A DNA stretch of 64,000 nucleotides from Druceiella hillmani (taxonomy: Eukaryota > Arthropoda > Insecta > Lepidoptera > Hepialidae): the NCBI GenBank assembly GCA_039881145.1, contig JAYKKI010000074.1:8906501-8970500 (forward strand), given 5' to 3'. Made by a program: the position numbers and the translations under genes. Positions 37,377-48,156 of this stretch are shown here, one piece after another. Position 1 is the stretch's first letter, and each line of letters begins with the position of its first letter. The notes under the pieces were generated by a model that saw only the letters and a program-made list of their open reading frames with translations, did no database searches and was not told the DNA's origin.

Positions 37377-38800
37377 TTATAATACTTGTTTACAAACAAA
37401 ATTTTTCATTTTGTTATCCAGGGTACATATGCACAAATTTTTCGAATTTCCTACTCGAGAGCACGCTACGCATAGTTGACCATAAGAAAAGCAGGATTTT
37501 TTGAGGTTGACGCCACAATATTTTAAAGTAAATCCTTTCGCTTTGTTAATTGTAAAACTACAGGCTAATTTGACTGAAAATTGCAGTCTTTTAAATTGGA
37601 ATGGCATTTTAGTAGTAATCAGTGGTATTCTGGGCATAAATACTGTGTGTCTTTTGTCCTTTCCAGTTATAAATTCGGCTTCGATGATATTATTCGATAG
37701 CTGTTTGACGATCATTCTTGTTTCATTACATAGTTTTGGTGAGTTGAAATTTCTGAATAGTATGATCGGGGATCCAATTCTCGGTCGAAGGCAGTGTAAT
37801 GGCATTTCTGGTACTTGCAAAGAGTTTAACAATTCTATAGGGAAGTTGTCGCTCTCTTCAACTTTTACCATAGTGTTCGATAGAAGTCTATTTGTACATT
37901 TTCTCGTCACCGGGAATTATTTTTAATATTAAAGTTGATATCGTCGATAATATTATTCTTAGTCGCTAAAATTGTCCTCTGAAATAGCCACTCTGTATTG
38001 GTATAGTTGTGAACAATGTTTGGTTAAATTTGGTCGATGAGTTCTTTCTCAGCAGTGGTTATGTTGCAGAAATTATGTTGAGTTCAATGAGGCCAGTTGC
38101 GTGGTGGATCGTTGGATGTGGGCCTTCGCCTATTTGTAAATGTTTTTGAGCAAAATATCCTGTCGTTTCATCGTTTGATAGTTCAACTCTCATATTTTTT
38201 GTTAGTCACTATATTTGTATGTGTGGCCAGAAAGGTGATATTTTAAGCATGCATAGATTTCGTCTGCTGGTGTTTACTTGGGGATAACTGGAAGTGTTTG
38301 TCGAAAATTTCATCGGAGTATGAGTAGAGCTCCTGTCATCACTTCAGGGATTCCTCGCAAGTCTTGTAATGTTCTGTCCATGGCTTCGAGTAATTTTGTA
38401 TGTATCATTGAGCATTCGTCCTAGAAGATAATTTTAGCATGTTTTAGAAGTTCACCCCATCCAGATGCTCTTAAAATTTTGCATACTGGGTATTGTTCTT
38501 CGGTTATATTCAATGGTAGTTGTAGGGCGGAATGGGCAGTTCGTCCTCCTTCCATAAGTGTGGCGGCAATACCGGAAGATGCCAGTGCAAGTACGATGTG
38601 TTGTTTTGCACAAATTTCTGCCAGCAATAGATTTATTAGAAACGTTTTCCCGGTGCCGCCTGGTGCGTTCAAGTAAATAATTCTGCCATTGTTGTTGTTG
38701 ATCCAGTCCACGATAACGTTGTAAGATGTAGTCGCTGAATTCGATGGTCAGTTCTGGATGAGTTTGTTGGATTTGGTACCGAATGTCATCAGTCATACTC
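37377..38800 (-). pseudogene. Helitron PIF1-like helicase domain
   Basis: C-terminal half of the Helitron transposase, which unwinds DNA during rolling-circle transfer. Walker A is intact: NAPGGTGKTFLINLLLAEI (about 38665-38610), then ALASSGIAATLMEGGRTAH. A broken middle follows (ALLIL and FRQTLPVIPK-like pieces in shifting frames at about 38400-38200). A 177-codon open piece then runs from 37910 to 37377 with MPLHCLRPRIGSPIILFRN, PLITTKMPFQFKRLQF, TINKAKGFTL (the family usually has NKAQGQ) and CFSYGQLCVACSRVGNSKNL. It ends at a stop about 115 bases before the element's 3' end. The domain order and the short tail match Helitrons rather than cellular PIF1. Frame breaks at about 38420 and between 38400 and 37910 inactivate it. 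Confidence 0.9.
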
Positions 38801-39374
38801 TCTTTGAAGGAGTTCGTAGCTGTTTTGGATTCGATGGGTTACATGTTGTTAGTATTATGGTTGTACATGTTGTTAGTATTATTAATAAGACTCTGATTTG
38901 TTCAGCTGAGGCTGTGAGTGAGGCTTCTTATAGTGTTAATTCCTAGTGACTGTCGTTTTTCATTAGTCCTAAGCTTTGGCATGCTTCTCTGTACGTCTGA
39001 TATAGGTAACCGTCAACAGTTTTGAGATCTATGAAACTTGTTGGTCCATGTATTTCATGTAGCAACATCCGAGGATAGAAACATTCGGCGTTGTTCGGAT
39101 GTACGGTCTATACTCGACCTTGTGCGTTAGTCGATCCTCTACTGGAATTCCATGTTTACGTGTGCTGCAATATTTTGGAAAGTAGTGGGTTACATAGTAG
39201 TACCTATTGATTCTCTTTCCAGTTCGTCTCTGCCTCGTATTGGTAGTTTTGCTGTGAAACTACCTTTTTTGGGTGATCGTTTTCTGTATTTGGATAGCCA
39301 TCATCTTTGGTTTGTGTGTCGTCCAAGTATGTGGGTATTTTTTGTACATTTTCCATACATGGTGATATGGATTT
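38801..39374 (-). pseudogene. Helitron linker between Rep and helicase, heavily decayed
   Basis: In shifting minus frames I can read KCTKNTHILGRHTNQ and YRKRSPKKGSFTAKLPIRG (about 39345-39215), which match the segment that normally follows the Rep domain, then pieces such as LTHSLS and MYNHNTNN. A 12-base motif around TGTTAGTATTAT is locally duplicated at about 38846-38882. Stops are frequent. Confidence 0.7.
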
Positions 39375-41189
39375 CTATACTCTCATATATGGTGAATTGA
39401 GGTTTAATGGCCCGCATTGTCCCTGAAAAATGTTTTTCACTATTATATCGTACAGCTCCGGATCTTCTTTTGGAGTGGAAAATTCAGCTTTGATGATTTT
39501 GTCGATATCTGTTGGTTGAATTCTGTCGTATAGACATATGAGATTGTGTGAGAGAGGCAGTCCTCGTTTTTGCCATTCAATTGTGTACATCCAGCATCTA
39601 ACGGTTCCAAAGATGTGGTATTTTGTGATGACTTCAATAAACCTCATTTGTTTTTGTCGGAAAACTCGTGCTATTATCTCGTGTCGATCCGTGGGGGTTT
39701 GTCTGTATCTTAGTTGTTTTTTATTTCTTGCCACGATGAGTTGCATGTGAATGCTATGACGAGGTCAGGTCGTCCATATTTTGTTACGTAGGTCATAGCA
39801 TCTCGAATGTATTCGTGCATGTGTCTTGGACTTTCTGCGTAAGATGAGGGCAAGATTACCATTGTGTTAATATCGTCAATGTTTTCTTGTCGCGTTTCTA
39901 AGGTCGATGTATTCTTCAGTGTATAGTTTTTTTGATACAGTCTTATGTAAAGCATCTGTTCTGCTTTTATTTTTAAATACGTATCTACGAGGGATTGTTG
40001 GAATAAACGGCAGGTGTTAAGAATGTGATTGTATGTTTCATTGTCTCTGATTATAAAGCGGTAAGCATAAAACTCATTGGAAGTGGCTTTTTTGTTTCGT
40101 TTTACGACAGTTTCAGGTAGGATTTGTTTCACATTAATATGATATACGTCCTCTCCGTGCAGAAATATTAATTGATATTGGAGGGTATTATATGGACGGT
40201 GGGCCCCTGCAATGCATTGTAGCCCTTCTCTTCTTCGTTGTAACATTATATCACGGCTTGTGTTTTTGTTATCCGCAATTACGATGGTGACTTCATCTAT
40301 CTGAGGTGTATTAAATCGACGTTCGTGTTCTCCAGAGACTACCTCTTGTCGCTCGAATCATAATTTATAGTTATCAGAAATCATTCGGTCTAATGCCGTT
40401 TTGAATATGTAAATAAGTTCATTGTATTCGTGCAAGATCTTCTGTACATCTTGAATAATTTCTCGTCTCAATCCACTGATGTTTGCACATCGCAGATCAA
40501 TTTCTATTTCTTTATTTCTGACGAAATACACTTGCAGAAATTTATAGTCTTCGTTGGGCAGCGGTAGTAATGATCCCGTTTTGTGATAGATTTGTCCTTG
40601 GATGAAAAAAAGAAACATAATCGATTTCATCTCGGTTAGTGTTGATCAAAGTGACACCGAAAGAAGTCATTTAGAAGCATATTTTGAAGAAAGTGTTTTG
40701 ATTTTGGAGTCATGTAATATAAAATTTCTGCGCAGATTCCAGTGGTAGTAATCGAATTTTTCCATTCGTGCAACAGATTCCTGGTGTTTCTTTACTGAAT
40801 TTTTTTGCGTTGCAAAATTGGTAGATATAATCCATTTTTCCGATTACGACGTGTTTGTGTTTGTTATATTCTTTCGTCAAGTCGTAGTGGAATATTTCAT
40901 TTATTAGGTTGTACTCTTTACTTGTCCTCGTCCGCGCTTCTCGTACGTTATTATTTTCATGGGTGGCTTGCACTCGCAGTCTTTTATTATAAGACTGTGT
41001 CGCAATTCTTGATTCTTTAATTCATTCATTTCGTTGTTCTTCGGTTTTGATGCTTCTCACCGTACTTATTTTTGTCATTTGGTAACGTAAACGTGCTTTG
41101 CGCTATTTGACAGCTTTGTGTTTTTGTTGTTATTTTTGTTTTCGTCGTTTTGCTTCAGAACTGCCAAGATCTGTTTTACGTTTGGGCAT
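39375..41189 (-). pseudogene. Helitron Rep (HUH) and Helitron-like N-terminal region
   Basis: Start MPKRKTDLGSSEAKRRKQK at 41189, followed at once by a stop, so the frame is already broken. Pieces in order: RVQATHENNNVREARTR (about 40980), LTKEYNKHKHVVIGKMDYIY, PGICCTNGKIRLLPL (40973-40710), then 40630-40358, then 40246-39710 with LQYQLIFLHGEDVYHINV, YVTKYGRPDLVIAFTCN and SSWQEIKNN. A frameshift at about 39720 follows, then RQTPTDRHEIIARVFRQK and IEWQKRGLPLSHNLICLYD, where the family has a His-x-His pair after GLP. Here the first histidine is replaced (LSH), so the metal-binding HUH motif is lost. DPELYDIIVKNIFQGQCGPL follows. The intact protein would nick and rejoin single-stranded DNA ends. 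Confidence 0.9.
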
Positions 41190-41340
41190 TGTATAACATA
41201 TAAATAAAATTAACTTTTATTAAGAAATACATTAAATATACTTTAAACACTTTTCACACTGATTTTCAATTTATACTTAGTCACTGTATCACTTTGATTA
41301 CTCACGCTTCACTGTTTATTGTTATTCATTCACTGCACTT

Positions 41341-41392
41341 CACTGACAAGGAACTGACGTTCCAACCCACGACGGATCTTGCTTTATATACC
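41341..41392 (-). promoter_or_regulatory. core promoter of the Helitron: TATA box and initiator-like sites
   Basis: On the minus strand TATATAAAG (41390-41382) is followed about 35 bases later by GTCAGTT (A complementary to 41355) and then by TTGTCAGTGAAGTG, both initiator-like. The transcribed leader (about 41340-41190) is A-rich with AACAATAAACAGTGAAG-type sequence, ending at the start codon at 41189. Upstream lies the heat-shock-element-like array. The spacing fits a regulated TATA promoter; this is an inference from motifs. Confidence 0.55.
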
Positions 41393-41460
41393 TCTACCAA
41401 TGGGTGGCCCCTACCTATACGAATGTAGGGCTACCCATTGGTAGAGGTATATGAAGCAAG
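41378..41460. repeat. 36-bp near-perfect palindrome overlapping the promoter
   Basis: Left arm 41378-41414 pairs with right arm 41425-41460 (CTTGCTTYATATACCTCTAC and on). There are two mismatches and a one-base indel, and a 10-base loop CTATACGAAT. The loop's CTATACGAATGT recurs as a direct repeat at 41463. The TATA box lies in the left arm, so the right arm carries a TATA-like TATATGAAG on the opposite strand. Confidence 0.92.
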
Positions 41461-41470
41461 GTCTATACGA

Positions 41471-41650
41471 ATGTTCCGCAATGTTCCACAACATTCGAGA
41501 GAGTTTTAGATTATTCCACAATGATTTGGGATGTTTCGGGATATTCCTGAACGTTTCAAACATATTCCAAATATTCCACAACATCTCAGAAAGTTCTGGG
41601 ATATTCTGGAATATTGTGGAACGCTCTGGACTGTTCTAGAAATTTCTAGA
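41471..41650. promoter_or_regulatory. tandem array of heat-shock-element-like decamers
   Basis: Eighteen 10-base units in exact register, with no indel. TTC occurs in the same phase at 41474, 41484, 41494, 41514, 41544, 41574, 41594, 41604, 41634 and 41644. GAA occurs five bases later at 41549, 41589, 41609, 41619, 41639 and 41649; most other slots match two of three bases. The end 41634-41651 reads TTCTAGAAATTTCTAGAA, a perfect four-unit inverted nTTCnnGAAn array, which is the established binding site of heat shock factor trimers. It lies 80-260 bases upstream of the Helitron TATA box on the minus strand. Confidence 0.75.
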
Positions 41651-41726
41651 AGGCGAAATCTTAAGCACGCCCTTCAGGTAAAAATGGACTTCGGCATAAA
41701 CTTCTTCGTGGATGGGGGATAGAGGA

Positions 41727-41825
41727 CTAAAACTCGAAAACGGGTCCCGGTACGATCAAGGTAGTTATATGATGTGGTATCATATAACTCCCTTGATCGT
41801 ACAGGGACCCGTTTTTGAGTTTTAG
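41727..41825. repeat. 47-bp palindrome at the 5' edge of the Helitron
   Basis: Arms 41727-41773 and 41779-41825 pair with three mismatches around a 5-base centre. The arm begins CTAAAACTCRAAAACGGGTC. It could be the 5' terminal structure of the Helitron or a foldback element next to it. It is a strong cruciform candidate. Confidence 0.92.
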
Positions 41826-42575
41826 CGGCGCGCAAATTGTACAATCACTTTTATAATATATATTGATTATAATTTTGAATATAGTTTTAAATAATTTCTT
41901 GCTGTAATTTGTCTAGTCAACTGTTTATTAGCCAAAGCGCTGTATAATTATGTGTTTAAACCAGAAACGAATTGAACTTTATTAAGTGTTGAACGAAGAG
42001 CTTCAAAATTTTATTTATCTCAGTTTATTATTAAGATAATCCTCCATTCCCCACTTAGTAGTTTACAGTCGTTTATTTAATCTGAAAAATTAACTTGACA
42101 ATTTTGTTGCTAGGAAAAATGATTTCATTACTGTGATTAGTTTGTTCTTTTAGGTTGAATATCTTCAAACGCCTCTGTCACTAACAGTATGATTGGTAAC
42201 GCACGCAATTTTGTGTTACAAAATTAAAATACGGGTGATCTATACTTGATTTTTAAACTTATCACTAATTTTGTGGTTTCACAATGGACAATTTTGAATT
42301 ATTGTTAATACTCATAGTTAATTCATATCTTTGGAAATATTGTAATAAATTTTTTTCACGATTTATTTCTTACTTCAAAAAGAATAGATGCAACTTCAGT
42401 TGAGTTTACTGGTTAGATCGTACCATTTATAATACAATAGCATTATTATGTGCCTAGTATTTCAATATTTCCTTCTATGTAAAGCATAAATCACTAAATT
42501 CGGCCGTCATTTTAGTATGACTATTTCTAAGTTAGACACTTTAGAGATACTTTGTACCATCATCTTGAGTTTTTG

Positions 42576-42578
<3 letters not shown>
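41826..42578. other. AT-rich intergenic DNA
   Basis: Nothing recognised. Confidence 0.5.

Positions 42579-42642
<64 letters not shown>
42579..42642. repeat. (TA)n microsatellite
   Basis: About 64 bases of pure alternating TA. Confidence 0.97.
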
Positions 42643-42646
<4 letters not shown>

Positions 42647-43084
42647 ATTGACGCCTTTTGTAGTGTTATATACTTAAATATTTGTAACACAAAACTATTT
42701 TTTTTTATTTTAGGTCTGAGCTGAGTAAATGTTTGCAAAATGCATAATTTTAAATATCTTTACAAACTTGGTATGGTAATTTTGTTTAAGTGAACATTGG
42801 AAATCTTACTTTATAACTAAACGACTTTTTTATATTTTCATGATATTCACATATTATGTGGTCGCACCAACGACTGATACGTTTGTGGATGTTTGAAATC
42901 AATTTCTTTTATCACGTATATCGTTGTTTATTTAAAAATTCACATAATTTAATTCATTATGATACACCTGCACAAAGCACTCATTCGAGATAATTACGAA
43001 CTTAATACTGAACTATTACCACAACTAATTTCCTAATGAATAATCGGTAACGAACTTATAATTAGTTTTTCTGTGTAACTGTAA
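42643..43084. other. AT-rich intergenic DNA
   Basis: Nothing recognised. Confidence 0.5.
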
Positions 43085-43260
43085 AAGCCTCTTACGAGCG
43101 GGTTCACGCTGGGCAAAGTGTCGGTCGGCGACGTGTGTTGTTGATAGTTCTGTGGGTTGGTCAAAATACCGATGAGTGGGGCTGCTCGCTCCGTTGAGGT
43201 CCTAGTCCACCCCCAAATACAACAAATTAATAATTTGGGTGGGTCTATGGCATCTCAAAT
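43085..43260. other. GC-rich islet with hairpin, unassigned repeat
   Basis: GC-rich block beginning CTTACGAGCGGGTTCACGCT. It contains GTCGGTCGGCGAC (about 43120), which resembles the reverse complement of 45330-45350. A hairpin follows: CCACCCCCAAAT at 43207-43218 pairs with ATTTGGGTGG at about 43233-43243. Not coding; possibly a transposon or SINE fragment. Confidence 0.4.
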
Positions 43261-44914
43261 TCAGCTATTTACGTAAATTCCTTTCATTTCATTTGTAATT
43301 TGAGTTTATGGATTTTTTGATTTAACAGCCGTTATTGGATATCTCGTTTGAAAGGATTGAAATAAAAAAAAACGGTGACTCACCTAACTCTCAAAATCAT
43401 TCATATAATCGCAAACTTGGATTTTTATACGTTTCATCTATATTTGGGTATAGCATGAGTTGTCAGAAAATAAACTCTGTCGGATATAAGGACGCAGAGA
43501 CACTGAGTTAGATTCCATAAATCTTTGTTGTTTACATTTTTTTACGGAAAATTAAAAATTTACAGCTTTCAAAAAATGTTTTTACTAAATTATTCCTGGG
43601 TACTGTCGTGGAGTGGACGCGTTGTTCTATGTCGGCTTTCGACATTTAAGTATCTAGATTCAATGTAAGGATAAAATAATTTATTGTCAAGTCACTTTCT
43701 CTAAAAACACTTCCATGGGAAGGAGAATTAATTGATTCAACGTATGTTACACATATTTCCTTCATTCAAAAAACCTTTAACATTTTACTAATTTATTAAA
43801 TTACGAAAGATGGCATGATTGATATTAAAGGCAGAATTATTTACGTTAAATGTGCAAAGAATGATTAATTGTACGTTTTAAATTTCTGAATTTATTAGTA
43901 TTTGGAATGAAAAGATATTAAAATAATGAGAAGTATCAATTTTGGTCTGTCTTTCACAAGCATTTTTATCAAAAACAGTTCGACGCTAAAATTTGAAAGT
44001 ATGTAATTCTGATAAAAATAGAATATTTTTTCCACCTTTATAGGTCCTTAAAATTTTCATAGGTCCATAAAACATGTAATGTAACATCACCACCCTATCT
44101 TCCCTCTATTCGAGAGCTGGATTTACCTTTAAGTACGAAAATTAGGTACAGTTTTCTTTTACGGAATTAACATATTATTTGATACTAAGAAACATAATTT
44201 TTGTATTATTATTTAAACCCAATATGTACGTATCTACGACACATTTGTTTTCTCTTCACGAAAAATGGTTTCTTTTTTTAAGTAATTAAATTCCATATTT
44301 TTACAGAAACAAAATTTAAATAATGAAACTTAATAAGTGATTAAGGTTTATAGGAAAATTTTAACTAAATACAAAAGTTTTAATTTTAAATAAATAAAAA
44401 CAGAACATAATGAAAACAGAAATTAACAGAACATAATAAGATGTGACTGGATTAAGCCGTGAAAAATAGTTTCAACTTTTTAAGTTATTTAATTACTTGG
44501 AAATGCCATTAATTTACAATTTAATTAGCAGTTACTTTGTATATTAAATACCATTATCAATGGCGAATTATCATATGAACGTGGAAGTAGTTCACCCGCC
44601 GATTCAACATATTGTTATATCAGAAAAAGTAAGACTGCGATGTTTATATTTTATAGTTATGTATTATCGACCAATGAATTAATTAAAAATTAAAAATTTA
44701 AAATTCACTTTCATTTAAATTTTTAACTGTCATAGTAAAAAATAAATTAAAATAAAAAGAAGAAAACACGAGCCAGAACAATACGTCTAACAGCCGATAA
44801 ACCACTCCGTCGTTACAACAACGCCGCGGGTAGCAAATTTCTCGTGTTAAAGTATGTCTAGTCCCATTTTTATTGTCACTTGGCTACGTACGACACTGGT
44901 CGTCGTTATCGAAT
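43261..44914. other. AT-rich intergenic DNA
   Basis: No gene recognised. A CpG-containing stretch at about 44805-44915 directly precedes the dispersed repeat copy. Confidence 0.5.
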
Positions 44915-45085
44915 AAAGACAGCAGCGAAAGTTGTTGCGCCGGAAATAATTTTACAACGCGAACTTTAGAACTGTTTGGAAAGGACTCTTCAGTGCTTGG
45001 AATATTTTTTTATAAATTTTAATTTTTTTTAAATAAATTATTAGGCTTTCTAAAGCTTCACCAAATTAACATACCCTAGAAAATG
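44915..45085 (+). repeat. dispersed repeat fragment, copy 2 (partner at 16.4 kb)
   Basis: Opens GAATAAAGACAGCAGCGAAA, matching 16436 onward, and ends CTAAAGCTTCACCAAATTAA, matching the other copy's end. This copy keeps more CpGs (TTGCGCCGGAAAT where the other has CTGGGCTGAAAAT), so it looks less decayed. Confidence 0.6.
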
Positions 45086-45299
45086 TAAACAAAGAAAGGA
45101 CAAAATAAATGAAACGTAAAGACAGGCAATTAAATAATTTTGATAATTGCTCTTTATTTAGAAATTACTGCGTTAAATATGCTAAATATATGTAATAATA
45201 TTAATATCCTAACAAACAAAAAATAACAACAAACAATAATTTATTAATTAGAGAGACTAAACCTAATTAAACACTATGTAAACTGGTGTATTGTGGTGA
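45086..45299. other. AT-rich spacer
   Basis: Nothing recognised. Confidence 0.4.
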
Positions 45300-45400
45300 G
45301 TCGGGCAGACAACTGGCGACTTTGTTGGAAAAGTCGCTGACCGACTTTTTTCCCCGATTTACCGCCCAACTCAAGAGGTGCGGGTTACTTATTAAATGTC
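45300..45400. repeat. GC-rich hairpin repeat, copy A
   Basis: GCGACTT (45316-45322) pairs with AAGTCGC (45331-45337) around a loop containing GTTGGA. ACCGACTTTTTTCCCCG follows. It is a structural match to the hairpin at 48131-48153. Confidence 0.6.
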
Positions 45401-46728
45401 TTTCGTCACCGTTAGCGCATGTACGTTCTATCTTTTTTTCCGTTAGCGTATTTTGACTCGTAACTTTTTAATCGACCGAGTCGTTCCGTTTTTTTAGGAA
45501 ACAATTCTTGTAGGACGTGTGACCATTGATCATACCATCATCTATTTTCTCTTATAATTATTATCGATAGTCTGCTTTATACTTTAGTATAGTGAAATAA
45601 ATCTAATTCCAATAAAGTATTGTTAATATATCATATAAATTTTTAAATGCGCACAGTAATTAAAAAAAATTACATATTTTTAAAGAATTAAATACATTAA
45701 TTTCCGATTTTAATTTCTAATCATCTGATGCAAAAGTTAAATAAGTTTAATTTTTATTTCGTTCGAACGAAAAGCACACTTTCGGCCGATCACTAGTCGA
45801 GTAATACTATAATTTATTTATACCATTAATTTGACGTTATTAAGCTTTCGTATTTTCCTAGGAAATAATATAATATGCAATACGAAGATATAATAAAAAT
45901 AAAATATTTGTAAAAGAAAATTAACGTCGGTCGTAATGAAACTTGGATAAATAGTTACTTTTCTCCATTTCTATTTATTCGCTTTCAGTTTATCTGTGGG
46001 TGATATAACACTAAATGGCAAGAATGCCATTCTTGAATAAAATTCAAATATAATTGTTTAAGCATTTCATTTAGACCAAAAGTTATTTTATTATATTCTT
46101 TCAAAATTCTTGCAAAATTTAGCAAACTTTTAATTTTGTTTAAATATACTTTATTATACATAATAAGTTTGAATTTTATGTTGAAACTTTGAAGTTAACT
46201 TGAGATATTTCTTTGGAAATCAAATGTCATTTGGATATAAATAAGATAATTTCTACTTACGGAAAAAAAACATTACTTATCTTTTTTTAATAATATTTGT
46301 AAAAAAACTTAGTATCATTAATCTTTTATTAATCTGTATAATTAAAAATTGTTATCATTAAGGTGCAATGAAATCCTGTGTGATGGATGGGGAAAATTTT
46401 TTAATACTTTTACAATAGAGTTTACGAAATCTAACTAATGAATGTAATAATTACGCAAAATCAGGTTACAAATAAAAGTAAAATAACTTTGTTTTTAAAT
46501 TAATTTCTTCAAATATCTACTACAAAATTCATTTTCTATAAATTGTTACTTCACTTGAATTGAGTTTTCCTGGCACTGCGGATCACGTGAAAATATTTAC
46601 AAAAGACAATGAAAATTTTACAGATGGCAAAGGAAACCTTTATAGAGATTAGTGATGATATATGTGTTAATTATGTTTTGATGTAAGATCCCTTGTAGAT
46701 ATGAAACTTAAACAGTTTATCGGATAAA
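45401..46728. other. AT-rich intergenic DNA
   Basis: Nothing recognised. Confidence 0.5.
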
Positions 46729-46765
46729 CAAGCTCTCCCTTTTCCTAAGTGGAAGGGAGAGCTTG
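46729..46765. repeat. 13-bp hairpin
   Basis: CAAGCTCTCCCTT (46729-46741) pairs exactly with AAGGGAGAGCTTG (46753-46765), with an 11-base loop. Probably a small foldback or transposon end; no T-rich tail fit for a terminator role. Confidence 0.85.
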
Positions 46766-48127
46766 GTCTTTTAAGTGCCCTTAATCAAAAAATTATTTTA
46801 TTCACAACGCGTTTTTTTATATTGTAATATTAATATCGTTCAATACAGTTGTATTGAGCTATATATCAAATGAAAAATTAAAAAATATGTTACATTTATG
46901 TATCTACAAATTTGATGGAATGCAGAACGTAAATCATAATTTTTTTCTAAATAAAATTTCTTTTCCTTTTCCATATTGGCAACGTCGAGAAAATTTTAAC
47001 AAATATTGACGATGTTTTAAGGTTTTCTAGTAATTCTCATGAAAGAGATAGATTAAACACAAAAAAATTGTCATTTCACAACCTAAAATGGCCGTGACGT
47101 TCAAATACCCGAAAGCCAAATTAGAAGTTACAAGAAACGAAAAAAAATAAAAAACGTTAGTTTTACCGTGCGCTTCTGTTTCTGCTATTAAAATGAGAGC
47201 TTATCTCCGAAGACTAAATATTTTACAAAAGAAAACAAACAATGTTAAGCCTTCTTTAAGAATATTAGGTTTCAGGTGGATTCAAGTTTATGTATTCTAT
47301 TAGGAACTCTCTCAATTTTCCACGAGTATATAGATTTTCTAAACTACTACTTTTTCATATAACACTTTAAAAATATTGATTCTTTAAAAATATTGGTGTT
47401 ATTGTTATGCACTTAAAAACTATATTGTAACTTTTAAACTATCCGTCACAAAATTACGTTATATAAGAAAAAGTTTAATATAAAATAATAAAAAATATAA
47501 GTTTAATATAAAATTTAATTTGATAATAATTCAGGCAGTTTTATATAACAAGCTTTACAGAATTGAGTGAAAAAATTATGTATTTTGAAACCGTAAAATG
47601 TTTATTATGATTTTTTAGTAATATACGTACGTATGCTGTCGCGAATGTTTTCGTAGAACTTTTTGAGAAGAATAATATTTAGATTTTGCTTCCCTGCATC
47701 TCTAAGGATTTAAGCACCATACGAAGACACATAATGGACGAATGTTTTTTTTTGACTCTTTGCTTCCTCCTAAATTAACATATTTACTAATTATAAAATA
47801 TAACGAAATCCATTCAGAAATTACTGTGAAAACCACGTGCATACAAATATACAGACGCGATGAAGAACTTTTTTTTACATGTTCAATACATCAAATTAAG
47901 TTTAAATAACACATAAACAGGCTTAGATTCCTTTTTATTGTCAAAATATATTAATTTGCGAGACGTATTAAAATTACTTTAGCCATAAAGATAAATAGCG
48001 ACAGTGGCTTTTCAAACTTATAATCATATTTAGATAATTAGTATTAGTATATTAGTTACGCACTATTACAAAGTCCAAAACCATACAGAATTCTAGATAA
48101 CAACTTTTAATTGAATCTGTGAGCGAG
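46766..48127. other. AT-rich intergenic DNA
   Basis: Nothing recognised beyond short local duplications such as AAGTTTAATATAAAAT (about 47470 and 47500). Confidence 0.5.
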
Positions 48128-48156
48128 CCGGCGACATTTCTGTTGGATGTCGCATT
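48128..48156. repeat. GC-rich hairpin repeat, copy B
   Basis: GCGACAT (48131-48137) pairs with ATGTCGC (48147-48153) around a loop with GTTGG. Compared with copy A at 45316 the stem differs at one pair and both arms changed together. Confidence 0.6.

Larger units (their letters stand above)
37262..41825 (-). mobile_element. Helitron (rolling-circle transposon), decayed autonomous copy
   Basis: Minus-strand element of about 4.5 kb. The 3' end is clear: the minus strand reads GAGCGGTACCCCAGCTAG then T, that is, CTAG after a GC-rich near-palindrome, inserted before a T as Helitrons do. Upstream come a PIF1-type helicase and a Rep/Helitron-like N-terminal region, then MPKRKTDLGSSEAKRRKQK at 41189, a start typical of Helitron proteins. 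The 5' limit is uncertain: I place it at the outer palindrome (41825), but I did not find an unambiguous 5' TC terminus. Many frameshifts and stops make it inactive. Confidence 0.88.

Noticed and set aside
37501..37926. 141-codon plus-strand open frame
   Set aside because: Antisense shadow of the well-supported Helitron helicase C-terminal piece. Likewise 27175-27492, 29142-29369 and 29370-29654 are shadows of the Jockey-like ORFs.
38421..38711. Possible host PIF1 helicase gene
   Set aside because: The Walker A piece lies between a Helitron Rep region and a Helitron-type C terminus in one element with a CTAG end, so it is the transposon's helicase.
41451..41722. Two plus-strand open frames with a repeating protein pattern (about 62 codons each)
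   Set aside because: The pattern comes from the 10-base DNA period, which repeats every 30 bases in translation. The DNA array explains it better than a protein.
46729..46765. Hairpin as a bacterial-type terminator
   Set aside because: The DNA is eukaryotic and no gene or T-run follows. It is treated as a fold-back repeat.
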